Assembly: GCA_964417925.1 (NCBI GenBank)
Contig: CAYQJV010000025.1
Location: 1 to 22,587 of the forward strand
DNA from: CAYQJV01 sp964417925
Lineage (GTDB): Bacteria > Hydrothermota > Tepidihabitantia > B3-TA06 > CAYQJV01
DNA length: 22,587 bases
Direction: 5' to 3'
The translations under genes and the position numbers were made by a program. Of the stretch, positions 1-6,890 are shown one piece after another (position 1 is the stretch's first letter; every line of letters begins with the position of its first letter). Below the pieces are notes generated by a model. It ran no database searches, was not told the DNA's origin, and saw nothing but the letters and a program-made list of their open reading frames with translations.

Positions 1-39
1 TCCAAATAGACCTATTGCTTTTTTTAAAATTGCTATCCC

Positions 40-699
40 CTATCTTTCCTTTATACCTCCTTTTCCTCCAAACACAATTCCTGCAGATAAATATGGTCCA
101 GAAAGACTTACATCAGGAGGGTTGAGTACATTTCCTCCGTATTTGAACTTCCATTCAGGTTTTATTGGATAAAATGAGTATCCTCCTTTTAAAGTCAGTC
201 CTATAAATGCTATAGGAATAGTTATCCTTACACAGGGCTGAACTGCAAATCCTCCAAAGGTAAGTTCAATGCTTTTTTGAGGATCCGTAAGAATGTCATT
301 CCACGATGCATCTTTTAATCCTTTAATTAATACTAATGTATAGTTTCCTCCTCCTATTCCTAATATAATGTCAAATCCAATCTTTTTAATGGAGAGATGA
401 TAACCTGGTTCAAAAAAACCTGCTCCGTATTTCCCTATGATTTTGATGGTGTCATTACTTATACTATAACTCCCTCCAAATCCACTTCCTCCTAAAACAA
501 TTTTTCCTGCAATTACCCATCCAGTACCTCCTGTGCCTATATAGTGATTTTCAAATTTGATTCCATAGTTTTTTTGAATATCTGTATTCATTTTATTTAG
601 ATCCGGTGAGGAAAAAGAATATAAAAATCCTCCATACCCCCCTGCTTCATGTGCATAAAGCAAAGATAAAGAGGTTATAAGGATAACGAGGATTCTCAT
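40..699 (-). CDS. Secreted glycine-rich hypothetical protein
   Basis: A 219-residue protein that I cannot assign to a family. The N-terminus (MRILVILITSLSLLYA, then HEAGG) is a typical Sec signal peptide with probable cleavage near residue 16. The mature part is rich in glycine and aromatic residues with alternating hydrophobic stretches and many GG pairs, and has no cytoplasmic-enzyme motif. This would suit an outer-membrane or periplasmic beta-rich protein, but that is inference. The start is supported by AAGGAGG about five bases upstream. It lies 42 bases downstream of the CPBP protease gene on the same strand, so it may be the last gene of that operon. Its TAG stop is at 40-42. Secreted hypothetical: confident; function: unknown. 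Confidence 0.7.
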   Translation of the reverse strand: MRILVILITSLSLLYAHEAGGYGGFLYSFSSPDLNKMNTDIQKNYGIKFENHYIGTGGTGWVIAGKIVLGGSGFGGSYSISNDTIKIIGKYGAGFFEPGYHLSIKKIGFDIILGIGGGNYTLVLIKGLKDASWNDILTDPQKSIELTFGGFAVQPCVRITIPIAFIGLTLKGGYSFYPIKPEWKFKYGGNVLNPPDVSLSGPYLSAGIVFGGKGGIKER

Positions 700-741
700 T
701 TGACCTCCTTTTTTGGTTTTGTTAAATTTTATATTTAAGAT

Positions 742-1617
742 TTAAAAAGTCAACTTATTAAAATAGATATATAAAGCAACATCTACCATTAATAGAGTTA
801 TCAATCCTGCTGCACCTGTAATCCCTATTGTTAAGTCGTTTCCTCCTTTGAGAAGCATTATGGATATTCCTGCTGTTCCATTTATTGTACCATGTAGAAT
901 TGCTGCTGCTATTACTGATTTTGCCTTTTTGGTAATGTATGAAAATATAGGGGAATAGAGAACACAGAATATCACCATTATTAAAACACCTATTTTAGGA
1001 TGTTGTGGGTAATTATGCCCGAGCAGGATTATGGGAGTATGCCATACTCCCCATATGACTCCTATAAGTAAAGAGGATTTCCAGAACCCATAAGGTGAGA
1101 GTTCTTTCAATAAGAATCCCCTCCATCCAAGTTCTTCTCCAAAACCAACCACAGCATTTATGCTTATCCCTGCAATTATACCTTGTGCAAGAGAGATCCA
1201 AAAAAGATAAGGTAAAATTTTTTGTAATGTCTGTTTTACTTCCTCAAACTCCTCTGGAGGTAGAGAATGTTGTATTCTTTCCAAGAAACCTCTGAGTTGG
1301 GGGGAGAAACTTACATCAGGGAAAATAATACTTATTCCTATTGAACCAAGGGAGATAAGTATGGGTAAAAACCATGCAACAATAAACCACTTGTTAAAAT
1401 TAAAAGATATCCCGAGTTTCTTTATCGGCTCTTTAAAAATTAACTTATGGATTATTATTACAGACACTGTAGGGATGTACATATAAATAACAGCAATAGG
1501 AAGGGCATAAGGAGAACGCCATTCCCCTCCCAAAGCAACAAATATGCCGATAATACTCCAACTTATCCCAAAGGTTAAGAGTATAAATATTGAAACTTTC
1601 TTCAAAGATTTATTCAT
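742..1617 (-). CDS. CPBP family intramembrane metalloprotease
   Basis: A 291-residue polytopic membrane protein with the three motifs of the CPBP (CAAX protease and bacteriocin-processing, formerly Abi) family: EELGWRG at residues 161-167, a histidine in VWHTP (H193), and a late H-x3-N (H242, N246). These glutamates and histidines form the intramembrane metal site and cleave peptide bonds near or in the membrane. The natural substrate is not evident; bacterial members are linked to prenyl-protein or peptide processing and to self-immunity. The start codon overlaps the stop of the upstream DUF6485 gene as ATGA, so translation is probably coupled. A weak AAGGA lies about 11 bases upstream. Length and motif order are normal for the family. 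Confidence 0.88.
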   Translation of the reverse strand: MNKSLKKVSIFILLTFGISWSIIGIFVALGGEWRSPYALPIAVIYMYIPTVSVIIIHKLIFKEPIKKLGISFNFNKWFIVAWFLPILISLGSIGISIIFPDVSFSPQLRGFLERIQHSLPPEEFEEVKQTLQKILPYLFWISLAQGIIAGISINAVVGFGEELGWRGFLLKELSPYGFWKSSLLIGVIWGVWHTPIILLGHNYPQHPKIGVLIMVIFCVLYSPIFSYITKKAKSVIAAAILHGTINGTAGISIMLLKGGNDLTIGITGAAGLITLLMVDVALYIYFNKLTF

Positions 1618-1811
1618 TTAGTATATGTCCTTATAAAAGCTTCAATTGAGCGATCATAAGTTTTTTCTACTTCAGGAGGGAAAAAACATGCAGGGAGTTC
1701 TCCACGCTGTCTATGATACCTGATACACTCACAGCATATTCCTTTTTTATCACAGGGTTCATAGGTACATGGACACTGTTTTCTGTTAATTTCTACATTG
1801 CATTTTTTCAT
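1614..1811 (-). CDS. Cysteine-rich DUF6485 family protein
   Basis: A 65-residue protein with seven cysteines in the first 42 residues, in the order CNVE, CPC, CDKKG, CCEC and then ELPACFFP. The C-x-C ... C ... CCEC layout followed by YHRQRGELPACFFP matches my recollection of the small DUF6485 family, usually found as a single short domain. The cysteines probably bind a metal, but no function is established. AAGGAGG just before the ATG decides the start, and it overlaps the end of the upstream cyclase gene, whose TAG stop lies one base away. The stop overlaps the CPBP start by ATGA. The three genes therefore form a compact operon. The family name is from memory of the motif. Confidence 0.75.
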   Translation of the reverse strand: MKKCNVEINRKQCPCTYEPCDKKGICCECIRYHRQRGELPACFFPPEVEKTYDRSIEAFIRTYTK

Positions 1812-1812
1812 A

Positions 1813-3297
1813 CTACCTCCTTTTTGCTTTTAAAAGTTTTTTATCAACAGCATGGAAAAGTTCGTCAGATTTAATTTTTTCTCCTGGAGTATATACTATC
1901 CATTCTGCAGTAAAAGGAATTTCAGGAATGTTCTCTTTTATTTTTTGAATATAACTTTTTATATTTTTTGTATCAGAAAGTATCGCTACAAACTCATCAC
2001 CTCCCCATCTTGCTACAATGTCTGTTTTGTTTGTTAGTTTTTTTAAAGTTTTTGCAAATTTTATAAGAATTTTATCCCCCTCTTTATGTCCATAGTTGTC
2101 ATTTATATTTTTGAAATTATCTATGTCAAAAAGTATGAGAGCAAAAGGCTTATGTGTAAGGGTACTTTGTTTAATCTTTTCTTTTAATTTTGTCTCAAAG
2201 TATCTTCTGGTAAAAAGTTTTGTTAATGGATCGGTGATAGAGAGGTTATAAAATACGGCATTTAAAAGACTAATGGCACAGTGTTTTGCAAAATTTTCAA
2301 GGATTATCCTTTCTCCTTCAGAAAGAGGTTTTTGAGTTTTTATCCCTATAAAACCTATATTACTGTTTCCGGTTGTTAAAGGTATTTTTTCATAATTTTG
2401 TAAATTTTTGTTGTTTTTAAATTCCTTACCGTCATATTCCTTTAATATTTTTATGTTTTCCTCAGGAATTTTTACACAGATACATGTTTTATCTGTTTTT
2501 ATAAAATCATGCATCTTTTGGAGGATTATCTTTACCAAAGAACCTAAATCAAGCGTACTACTTAATATTCTTGCTGTTTCATTCAATTTTGTTACATCAT
2601 TCACTCTTTTTACAAGTTTTCTTTCGTATTCCGACATCCTCCATCCTATATAGGATAGTAAAAGTAGACTTATTATCAGTGGTAAAGTAAAGGATGGTCC
2701 AAAATTTTTGTAGAGAAATGCCATGGAGATTCCAAAGGGATATATGAGAAGTTCCAATAAATTACTTTTGATTCCTTCTCTTTTAAGATAATTTAAGTAG
2801 TTCTTTTTCTGAATAATTACATGTAAAGAGAAGATAATCTCATTTAGAGAAACTATTATTACACTTCCCAACAGAGCCCCTTTTATTCCTTTTAAAGATT
2901 GGATCAATTTGCCTCCGGTGAAAAATATAAGTCCATATGTTCCTGCATTATACATTCCCATTTTAAGGGTATGAAAAAATCTTTTTTTATCCTGTTCTTT
3001 TTTTAATCTAAAAATAGCTTTTGCTATCCATACTACTAAGATGGTAAATACTGCAGTAGTAGCTCCTATTTCTGGGCCATAGGATAACAGAAGAAAGTAA
3101 TAGATGACTATTTCAAAAGAGACGATGGTATTTCCTATGGTTATATAGAGAAAGGCAGAAATAACAGCAGAAGTTATTAATAAAGAGTAATACAATAGTG
3201 AAGGAAATAAAGGACGTTTTGTTATAAGGAAGAAAATGGGTAGTGTTATTCCTGTAACAATTATTATCGTAGTATAAATTTTTTCTAAAAATTTCAT
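1813..3297 (-). CDS. Membrane GAF-GGDEF diguanylate cyclase
   Basis: Predicted diguanylate cyclase that makes cyclic di-GMP from two GTP. Numbering here is from a TTG codon at 3300. Residues 1-220 hold about six to eight hydrophobic segments that resemble an integral membrane sensor. A helical linker and GAF-like region follow (about 235-350). The catalytic domain starts at DPLTKLFTRRYF and carries FDIDNFK (metal-binding D392) and an intact GGDEF at 433-437. The usual inhibitory RxxD site before GGDEF reads NKTD, so product feedback is probably lost. I chose ATG 3297: a promoter-like TTGACA-N16-GATAAT ends seven bases before it, suggesting a leaderless message. The TTG at 3300 would add one residue. 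It heads the operon with the DUF6485 and CPBP genes. Confidence 0.9.
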   Translation of the reverse strand: MKFLEKIYTTIIIVTGITLPIFFLITKRPLFPSLLYYSLLITSAVISAFLYITIGNTIVSFEIVIYYFLLLSYGPEIGATTAVFTILVVWIAKAIFRLKKEQDKKRFFHTLKMGMYNAGTYGLIFFTGGKLIQSLKGIKGALLGSVIIVSLNEIIFSLHVIIQKKNYLNYLKREGIKSNLLELLIYPFGISMAFLYKNFGPSFTLPLIISLLLLSYIGWRMSEYERKLVKRVNDVTKLNETARILSSTLDLGSLVKIILQKMHDFIKTDKTCICVKIPEENIKILKEYDGKEFKNNKNLQNYEKIPLTTGNSNIGFIGIKTQKPLSEGERIILENFAKHCAISLLNAVFYNLSITDPLTKLFTRRYFETKLKEKIKQSTLTHKPFALILFDIDNFKNINDNYGHKEGDKILIKFAKTLKKLTNKTDIVARWGGDEFVAILSDTKNIKSYIQKIKENIPEIPFTAEWIVYTPGEKIKSDELFHAVDKKLLKAKRR

Positions 3298-3304
3298 CAA
3301 ATTA

Positions 3305-3332
3305 ATTATCCTCTATAATTTTCACTTGTCAA
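3305..3332 (-). promoter_or_regulatory. Promoter of the GGDEF operon
   Basis: On the minus strand, TTGACA (3332-3327), a 16-base spacer, then GATAAT (3310-3305). ATG 3297 starts seven bases further, which leaves room for little or no leader. AGAGG, which could pass for a ribosome-binding site, overlaps the -10 box. Confidence 0.65.
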
Positions 3333-3336
3333 ATTC

Positions 3337-3364
3337 TTGACTTTGTAATGGTTTAATATATAAT
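3337..3364 (+). promoter_or_regulatory. Promoter of the alpha/beta hydrolase gene
   Basis: TTGACT (3337-3342), 16 bases, perfect TATAAT (3359-3364), then five bases and ATG 3370. No Shine-Dalgarno sequence is possible in five bases, so the transcript should be leaderless. Its -35 box is only four bases from the -35 box of the divergent GGDEF promoter. Confidence 0.75.
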
Positions 3365-3369
3365 ACCGC

Positions 3370-4338
3370 ATGTCTCTATTCTGCTTTCTATACATTACAC
3401 CTCCTTCTCCTCCTCCCCAACCTGAATCAGGACCTGGAGGTAAGGATTACAAATATCAATACGTAAAATCCTCTTATTATGTACCTGAAAACAACCAGAA
3501 CTACCAGTTTTGGATATTTGAACCGGATTCTGTAGAAAAAGATACATTACCTGTGATAGTTTTCATACACGGTTGGTCTGCCATAACACCCAAGTTATAT
3601 ACTGATTTCATTTATCATATAGTAAAAAAAGGAAATATAGTAATATTCCCGGGTTATCAAAAGAATGCGTTTGTCCCCCCACGATCTTTTACTGATAACC
3701 TTATAAAATCACTTCAATATGCCTTTAATGAATTAAACACAGGGGGTCATTTCTTCCCTGATTATGAGAGATTTGCGATTACAGGACATTCAATGGGAGG
3801 TATATTATCTGCTAATCTTGCAAATAGATGTGATTCTCTTGGTTTTCCAAAACCAAAAGCAGTAATGTGTCAAGAGCCAGGGGATGGTGATAACAATGTT
3901 AGTGAAGATGATAAAGTAGTTGGGAGTGCTGATGCGGATAGTATATATGAACTCATCTCTCATATTCCCCATGAGAACAAAGACTTCATTACAGTAAGGA
4001 CAGATACATATGGTGAGCCTGACCTTATTGCAGATCACTCTGCTCCTACGAATTCAGAACTTGATGCTATTGATTTTTACTGTTTTTGGAAATTGTTTGA
4101 TGCTCTTACGGATGCTGCATTTTATGGAAAGAATAGAGAATATGCACTGGGTAATACGCCTGAACAAAGGTTTATGGGATTATGGAGTGATGGAACACCG
4201 GTCAAAGAACCTTTGGTTAGGGAAGAGGAAGGTGAGGGTTTCTATTGTGAAAATAAAAAAGTTGAGTTAGGTAATGTAATACTGTTATCTAAGCGTACTC
4301 AATTTAAAATAAGTTTCCGAAAAAGAATGAAAAAGTAG
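3370..4338 (+). CDS. Alpha/beta hydrolase, C-terminus frameshifted
   Basis: A 322-residue serine hydrolase of the alpha/beta fold (esterase, lipase or dienelactone-hydrolase type). HGW at 67-69 is the oxyanion-hole strand, GHSMGG at 139-144 is the nucleophile elbow with catalytic S141, and H223 (ADHSAP) is the likely catalytic histidine; an acidic residue near CQEPGDGD may complete the triad. The substrate cannot be told. A short hydrophobic start (MSLFCFLYI) is followed by a proline-rich stretch, so export is plausible though the signal is weak. The last 10-12 residues (KISFRKRMKK) look out of frame. Shifting frame in the A-run 4320-4324 continues into a sorting-domain-like sequence, so this ORF is probably a truncated or broken secreted enzyme. 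It starts at the first ATG after a perfect -10 box. Confidence 0.82.
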   Translation: MSLFCFLYITPPSPPPQPESGPGGKDYKYQYVKSSYYVPENNQNYQFWIFEPDSVEKDTLPVIVFIHGWSAITPKLYTDFIYHIVKKGNIVIFPGYQKNAFVPPRSFTDNLIKSLQYAFNELNTGGHFFPDYERFAITGHSMGGILSANLANRCDSLGFPKPKAVMCQEPGDGDNNVSEDDKVVGSADADSIYELISHIPHENKDFITVRTDTYGEPDLIADHSAPTNSELDAIDFYCFWKLFDALTDAAFYGKNREYALGNTPEQRFMGLWSDGTPVKEPLVREEEGEGFYCENKKVELGNVILLSKRTQFKISFRKRMKK

Positions 4339-4495
4339 AAATTTTTTCTTCGGCAGGAAGAAAAATAACTTTGAATATAAGATGTGAAAACGGTGAAGGG
4401 ATAATAAATTTAAAGAATTTTAAAAAGGGGTATACTTTATTGTAGCAGAGAATAATGTAAAAAAGAAAGTATATAAAGTGGTTAAAATTCAATAA
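4308..4495 (+). pseudogene. Out-of-frame remnant of the hydrolase sorting domain
   Basis: Reading from 4308 in the third frame gives NEKVEIFSSAGRKITLNIR and continues to KKGYTLL before a TAG at 4443. Moving frame once more near 4440 gives VAENNVKKKVYKVVKIQ and a TAA at 4493-4495. Joined, this follows the pattern of a type IX secretion C-terminal domain: VEIF..AGRKI, then a GY.L strand, then a basic K.VKI end. One missing base near 4320-4324 and one near 4437-4442 would place it in frame with the hydrolase. It is either true decay or two sequence errors. Confidence 0.65.
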
Positions 4496-4525
4496 CTTGC
4501 TGTTGTTTATTATTAAGGATTGTTT

Positions 4526-4630
4526 TTGAGAGAATTAACTCAAGAGGAAAGGATAATTCTATACCTTCTTGACAATCAAAAAAACCTGTATATCATCATA
4601 TGTAAAAGTTCTTTTCAACAAAAATTGTAA
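4526..4630 (+). CDS. Possible 34-residue ORF upstream of glutamate dehydrogenase
   Basis: A short frame from TTG 4526, with AAGGA about six bases before it, encodes LRELTQEERIILYLLDNQKN and 14 more residues to TAA 4628. The first half resembles the start of a winged-helix regulator, so it may be a regulator remnant or a leader peptide. Against this, it is very short, lacks an ATG, and the predicted promoter of the dehydrogenase (4569-4596) lies inside it. It could be chance. Confidence 0.25.
   Translation: MRELTQEERIILYLLDNQKNLYIIICKSSFQQKL
4569..4596 (+). promoter_or_regulatory. Predicted promoter of the glutamate dehydrogenase gene
   Basis: TTGACA (4569-4574), 16 bases, TATCAT (4591-4596), followed by a leader of about 48 bases that ends in AAGGAGG and ATG 4651. 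The spacer matches that of the other promoters in this window. Confidence 0.5.
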
Positions 4631-4792
4631 AATTTTAAAAAGGAGGATATATGACAGAAAAGCTCAATCCCTTTGGAATAGCTCAAAGACAACTCGATGA
4701 AGCAGCGTCAATTCTTGGCCTGGATAAAGCAACCCATGATATGCTTAGAAGGCCGATGAGAGAACTGTGGGTTACAGTTCCTGTGAAAATGG

Positions 4793-5089
4793 ATGATGGA
4801 TGAATTTTCAAAGATAAGACAGTATAACAATCCAGGAGTCATTACAGGGAAACCACATCCTCTTGGTGGATCAAAAGGAAGGGAAGATGCTACAGCAAGG
4901 GGTGGAATGTTCACCTTAAGAGATGCTGCAAAGGCAAAAGGAATTGATCTTCAGATAAATGATGAGAATTTCTACAAGCCCCCTCATGAACTTGAAAAAC
5001 TTCCGGACCAGATTCCTTCAGGCGAAGGAGTAGTAACTGCTGCGATTCAGGGATATGGAAATGCTGGATTACTAATGTGCATCTTTTAA
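4793..5089 (+). pseudogene. Glutamate dehydrogenase fragment, start of the NAD domain
   Basis: A 98-codon fragment of the pseudogene 4651-5665. It holds VITGKPHPLGGSKGRE, TARGGMFTLRDAA and the dinucleotide-binding QGYGNAG, then runs out of frame as LLMCIF-stop. Its ATG is an internal methionine at the deletion junction, not a true start. Confidence 0.7.
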
Positions 5090-5637
5090 TAACAAGAATG
5101 TTTAAAAATGTAAAGGTAGTTGCAGTAAGCGATTCAAAAGGTACTATTTATAACCCAGAAGGATTACCTTTCAACGATGTTTTCAGGAGTAAGAAGGATA
5201 CCGGAAGTGTGATTAATTATCCCAATGCAGAGGTATGGGAGGGTAAAGAGGGGAATGATAAGCTTCTTGAACTTGATGTAGATATTTTGATTCCTGCTGC
5301 TCTTGAAAATGTTATTACTGAAGCAAATGCAAACAACATAAAGGGCAAGATAATATTGGAACTTGCAAATGGGCCTACAATTCCTGAAGCAGACAAGATT
5401 CTTCATAACAACGGGAAATTTGTAATCCTTGATTTTCTTGCAAATGCAGGTGGAGTAACTGTTTCTTACTTTGAATGGGTACAGAATATCACAGGTTATT
5501 ACTGGGAATATGAAGAGGTGTATGAAAAACTTGATAAAAAAATGAGCAAGCATTTGCAGATATGTATGCTGAGTATACAGGAAGAGGAGTCACCCAAGAC
5601 TTGCTGCATACTTGGTTTCAGTAGCGAGAGTTGCTGA
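5077..5637 (+). pseudogene. Glutamate dehydrogenase fragment, C-terminal part
   Basis: A fragment of the pseudogene 4651-5665 containing VKVVAVSDSKGTIYNPEG, ELDVDILIPAALENVI, ANGPTIPEAD and NAGGVTVSYFEWVQ, all normal for the family. After KLDKKMSK the frame is wrong (HLQICMLSIQ), and the correct tail is found in two other frames to 5665. The GTG start at 5077 is an artefact of the upstream frame break. Confidence 0.7.
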
Positions 5638-5685
5638 AGCAATGAAGTTGCGTGGATGGGTATAAGCAATAAGAAATACATATAT

Positions 5686-5713
5686 AAAGGGGAGGTTTTT
5701 ACCCCCTTTTTTT
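5686..5713 (+). terminator. Rho-independent terminator after glutamate dehydrogenase
   Basis: AAAGGGG (5686-5692) pairs with CCCCTTT (5703-5709) around a ten-base loop, and the 3' arm runs into seven consecutive T (5707-5713). It is 20 bases after the ancestral stop at 5665, which fits the end of that transcript. Confidence 0.75.
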
Positions 5714-5731
5714 ATTTTGTATCTTTAACCT

Positions 5732-6850
5732 GTGATAGACCTTTTTATCCTCATACTACTTTCTCTTATTTTGGTTAATCTTTTAAATAACATATTTTAC
5801 TTTTCAAAACATAGACGTTTGAGAAATTCTAAAAAAAATTTCTATCCGTTCATTTCTATACTTATTCCATGTAGAGATGAAGAAAGAAATATTAAAAAGT
5901 GCATAAACAGCATTCTTATACAAGATTATCCCAACTTTGAAATAATTGCCGTTGATGATGCTTCACAGGATAGGACGTATAGTATTTTAAAAAACTTTGA
6001 AAAAAAATTCCCGGATAAGATAAAAGTTATAAAAGGGAAGCCTCTTCCAAACGGCTGGACAGGAAAAAACTGGGCATGTCATCAGCTTTCTATGCTTGCC
6101 AAAGGAGAGTGGTTAGTATTTATGGATGCAGATACCAGATTTATTACACCCAACGTTTTAAGTTGGGTGGTAAACATAGCAGAAAAAGAGAAAGCCTCTC
6201 TTGTATCTTCAATACCTTCTCTTGAAACAATAACTCTTTCAGAAAGGATAATACTACCAGTTATACATTTTGCCTTTTATCTTCTTTTCCCATTCAGACT
6301 TATGAACAAAATTTCTGACCCCAGGGTTTCTGCGGCTATTGGAACTTTTTTAATGATAAAAAGAAAAATATATGATAAAATAAATGGACATTCGGGTATT
6401 AAAAATGAAATTGTTGATGATATGGAAATGGCAAAAAGGGTTAAAAAAGCCGGTGGGAAAATAGTTATGCTTGAAGGTGTAGTTAAAGTCAGGTTTTATA
6501 GGAATTTAAAAGAAATATGGAATGGTTTTTCCAAAAATTCTTTTGGAGCGTTTGAATACTCTGTTTCTTTTTGTTTAATATGTCTTGCTTTTAGTTATGT
6601 AATTTTTCTCCATCCTTTTGTAATGTTCATTTTTAACCCTTCAATTTCTTTAAATAATCCGGCTTTTGTAGAGGTAATTTTCATAATTTTTATGCGTTTA
6701 TTGGTGGTGTACAAAACTGGTCAAGGAATGTTATCTGTGATTTTACATCCTTTGATGATAGGATTTTCTCTACTTTTTACCTTTAATTCTCTTTATCTTT
6801 CTACATTCAAAAAAGTAGTGATATGGAAGGAAAGAACGTATAAAATATAA
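5732..6850 (+). CDS. Membrane-associated family 2 glycosyltransferase
   Basis: A 372-residue inverting GT2 glycosyltransferase with a GT-A fold. One N-terminal membrane segment (residues 2-23) precedes the strand FISILIPCRDEE, VDDAS with the nucleotide-binding DD (75-76), a MDADT metal motif (132-134), and VDDMEMAKRVKKAG (from 228) as the catalytic base region. Three to four hydrophobic segments follow (about 270-365). GWTGKNWAC at 108-116 is typical of the subgroup that includes carotenoid (CrtQ-like) and hopanoid-linked (HpnB-like) transferases, so a lipid acceptor is likely; the exact acceptor is unknown. Start is GTG 5732. There is no Shine-Dalgarno sequence, and a weak TTTACC-N16-TATCTT ends six bases before it, so it may also be leaderless. 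It lies 18 bases after the terminator. Confidence 0.85.
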   Translation: MIDLFILILLSLILVNLLNNIFYFSKHRRLRNSKKNFYPFISILIPCRDEERNIKKCINSILIQDYPNFEIIAVDDASQDRTYSILKNFEKKFPDKIKVIKGKPLPNGWTGKNWACHQLSMLAKGEWLVFMDADTRFITPNVLSWVVNIAEKEKASLVSSIPSLETITLSERIILPVIHFAFYLLFPFRLMNKISDPRVSAAIGTFLMIKRKIYDKINGHSGIKNEIVDDMEMAKRVKKAGGKIVMLEGVVKVRFYRNLKEIWNGFSKNSFGAFEYSVSFCLICLAFSYVIFLHPFVMFIFNPSISLNNPAFVEVIFIIFMRLLVVYKTGQGMLSVILHPLMIGFSLLFTFNSLYLSTFKKVVIWKERTYKI

Positions 6851-6857
6851 ATTCGGT

Positions 6858-6885
6858 TTGACTGTACTGTTTTTTTTAATATAAT
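6858..6885 (+). promoter_or_regulatory. Promoter of reverse gyrase
   Basis: TTGACT (6858-6863), 16 bases, perfect TATAAT (6880-6885), then five bases and ATG 6891. The layout is base-for-base the same as at the hydrolase gene, again with no room for a ribosome-binding site. Confidence 0.75.
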
Positions 6886-6890
6886 TACCC

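Larger units (their letters stand above)
4651..5665 (+). pseudogene. gdhA: Glutamate dehydrogenase, internally deleted and frameshifted
   Basis: Remains of an NAD(P)-dependent glutamate dehydrogenase, which interconverts glutamate with 2-oxoglutarate and ammonia. Segment one (4651-4803) holds the normal N-terminus and ends VPVKMDDG-stop. Sequence resumes at MMDEFSKIRQYNNPGVITGKP. About 106 residues known from Thermococcales enzymes, including the GPTKGG lysine, GGGKGG and PAPDV, are missing, so the glutamate site is gone. Further frame breaks lie near 5076-5080 (after QGYGNAG), 5548-5551 (after KKMSK) and 5594-5597 (after GRGVT). The true tail RLAAYLVSVARVAEAMKLRG plus WV ends at TAA 5663-5665. 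Each of these three breaks is repaired by adding one base. Identity is clear from NAGGVTVSYFEWVQNITGYY. It has a good promoter, AAGGAGG and a terminator, so it was a real transcription unit. Confidence 0.9.

Noticed and set aside
1..39. An open frame (GIAILKKAIGLFG) continuing on the minus strand in phase after the stop of the 219-residue gene.
   Set aside because: It could be a downstream gene or readthrough, but there is no ATG, GTG or TTG with a ribosome-binding site in the 39 bases available.
4793..5637. The dehydrogenase fragments as two independent small genes.
   Set aside because: Their joined translation follows one glutamate dehydrogenase from end to end, and their apparent starts are internal codons at frame breaks.
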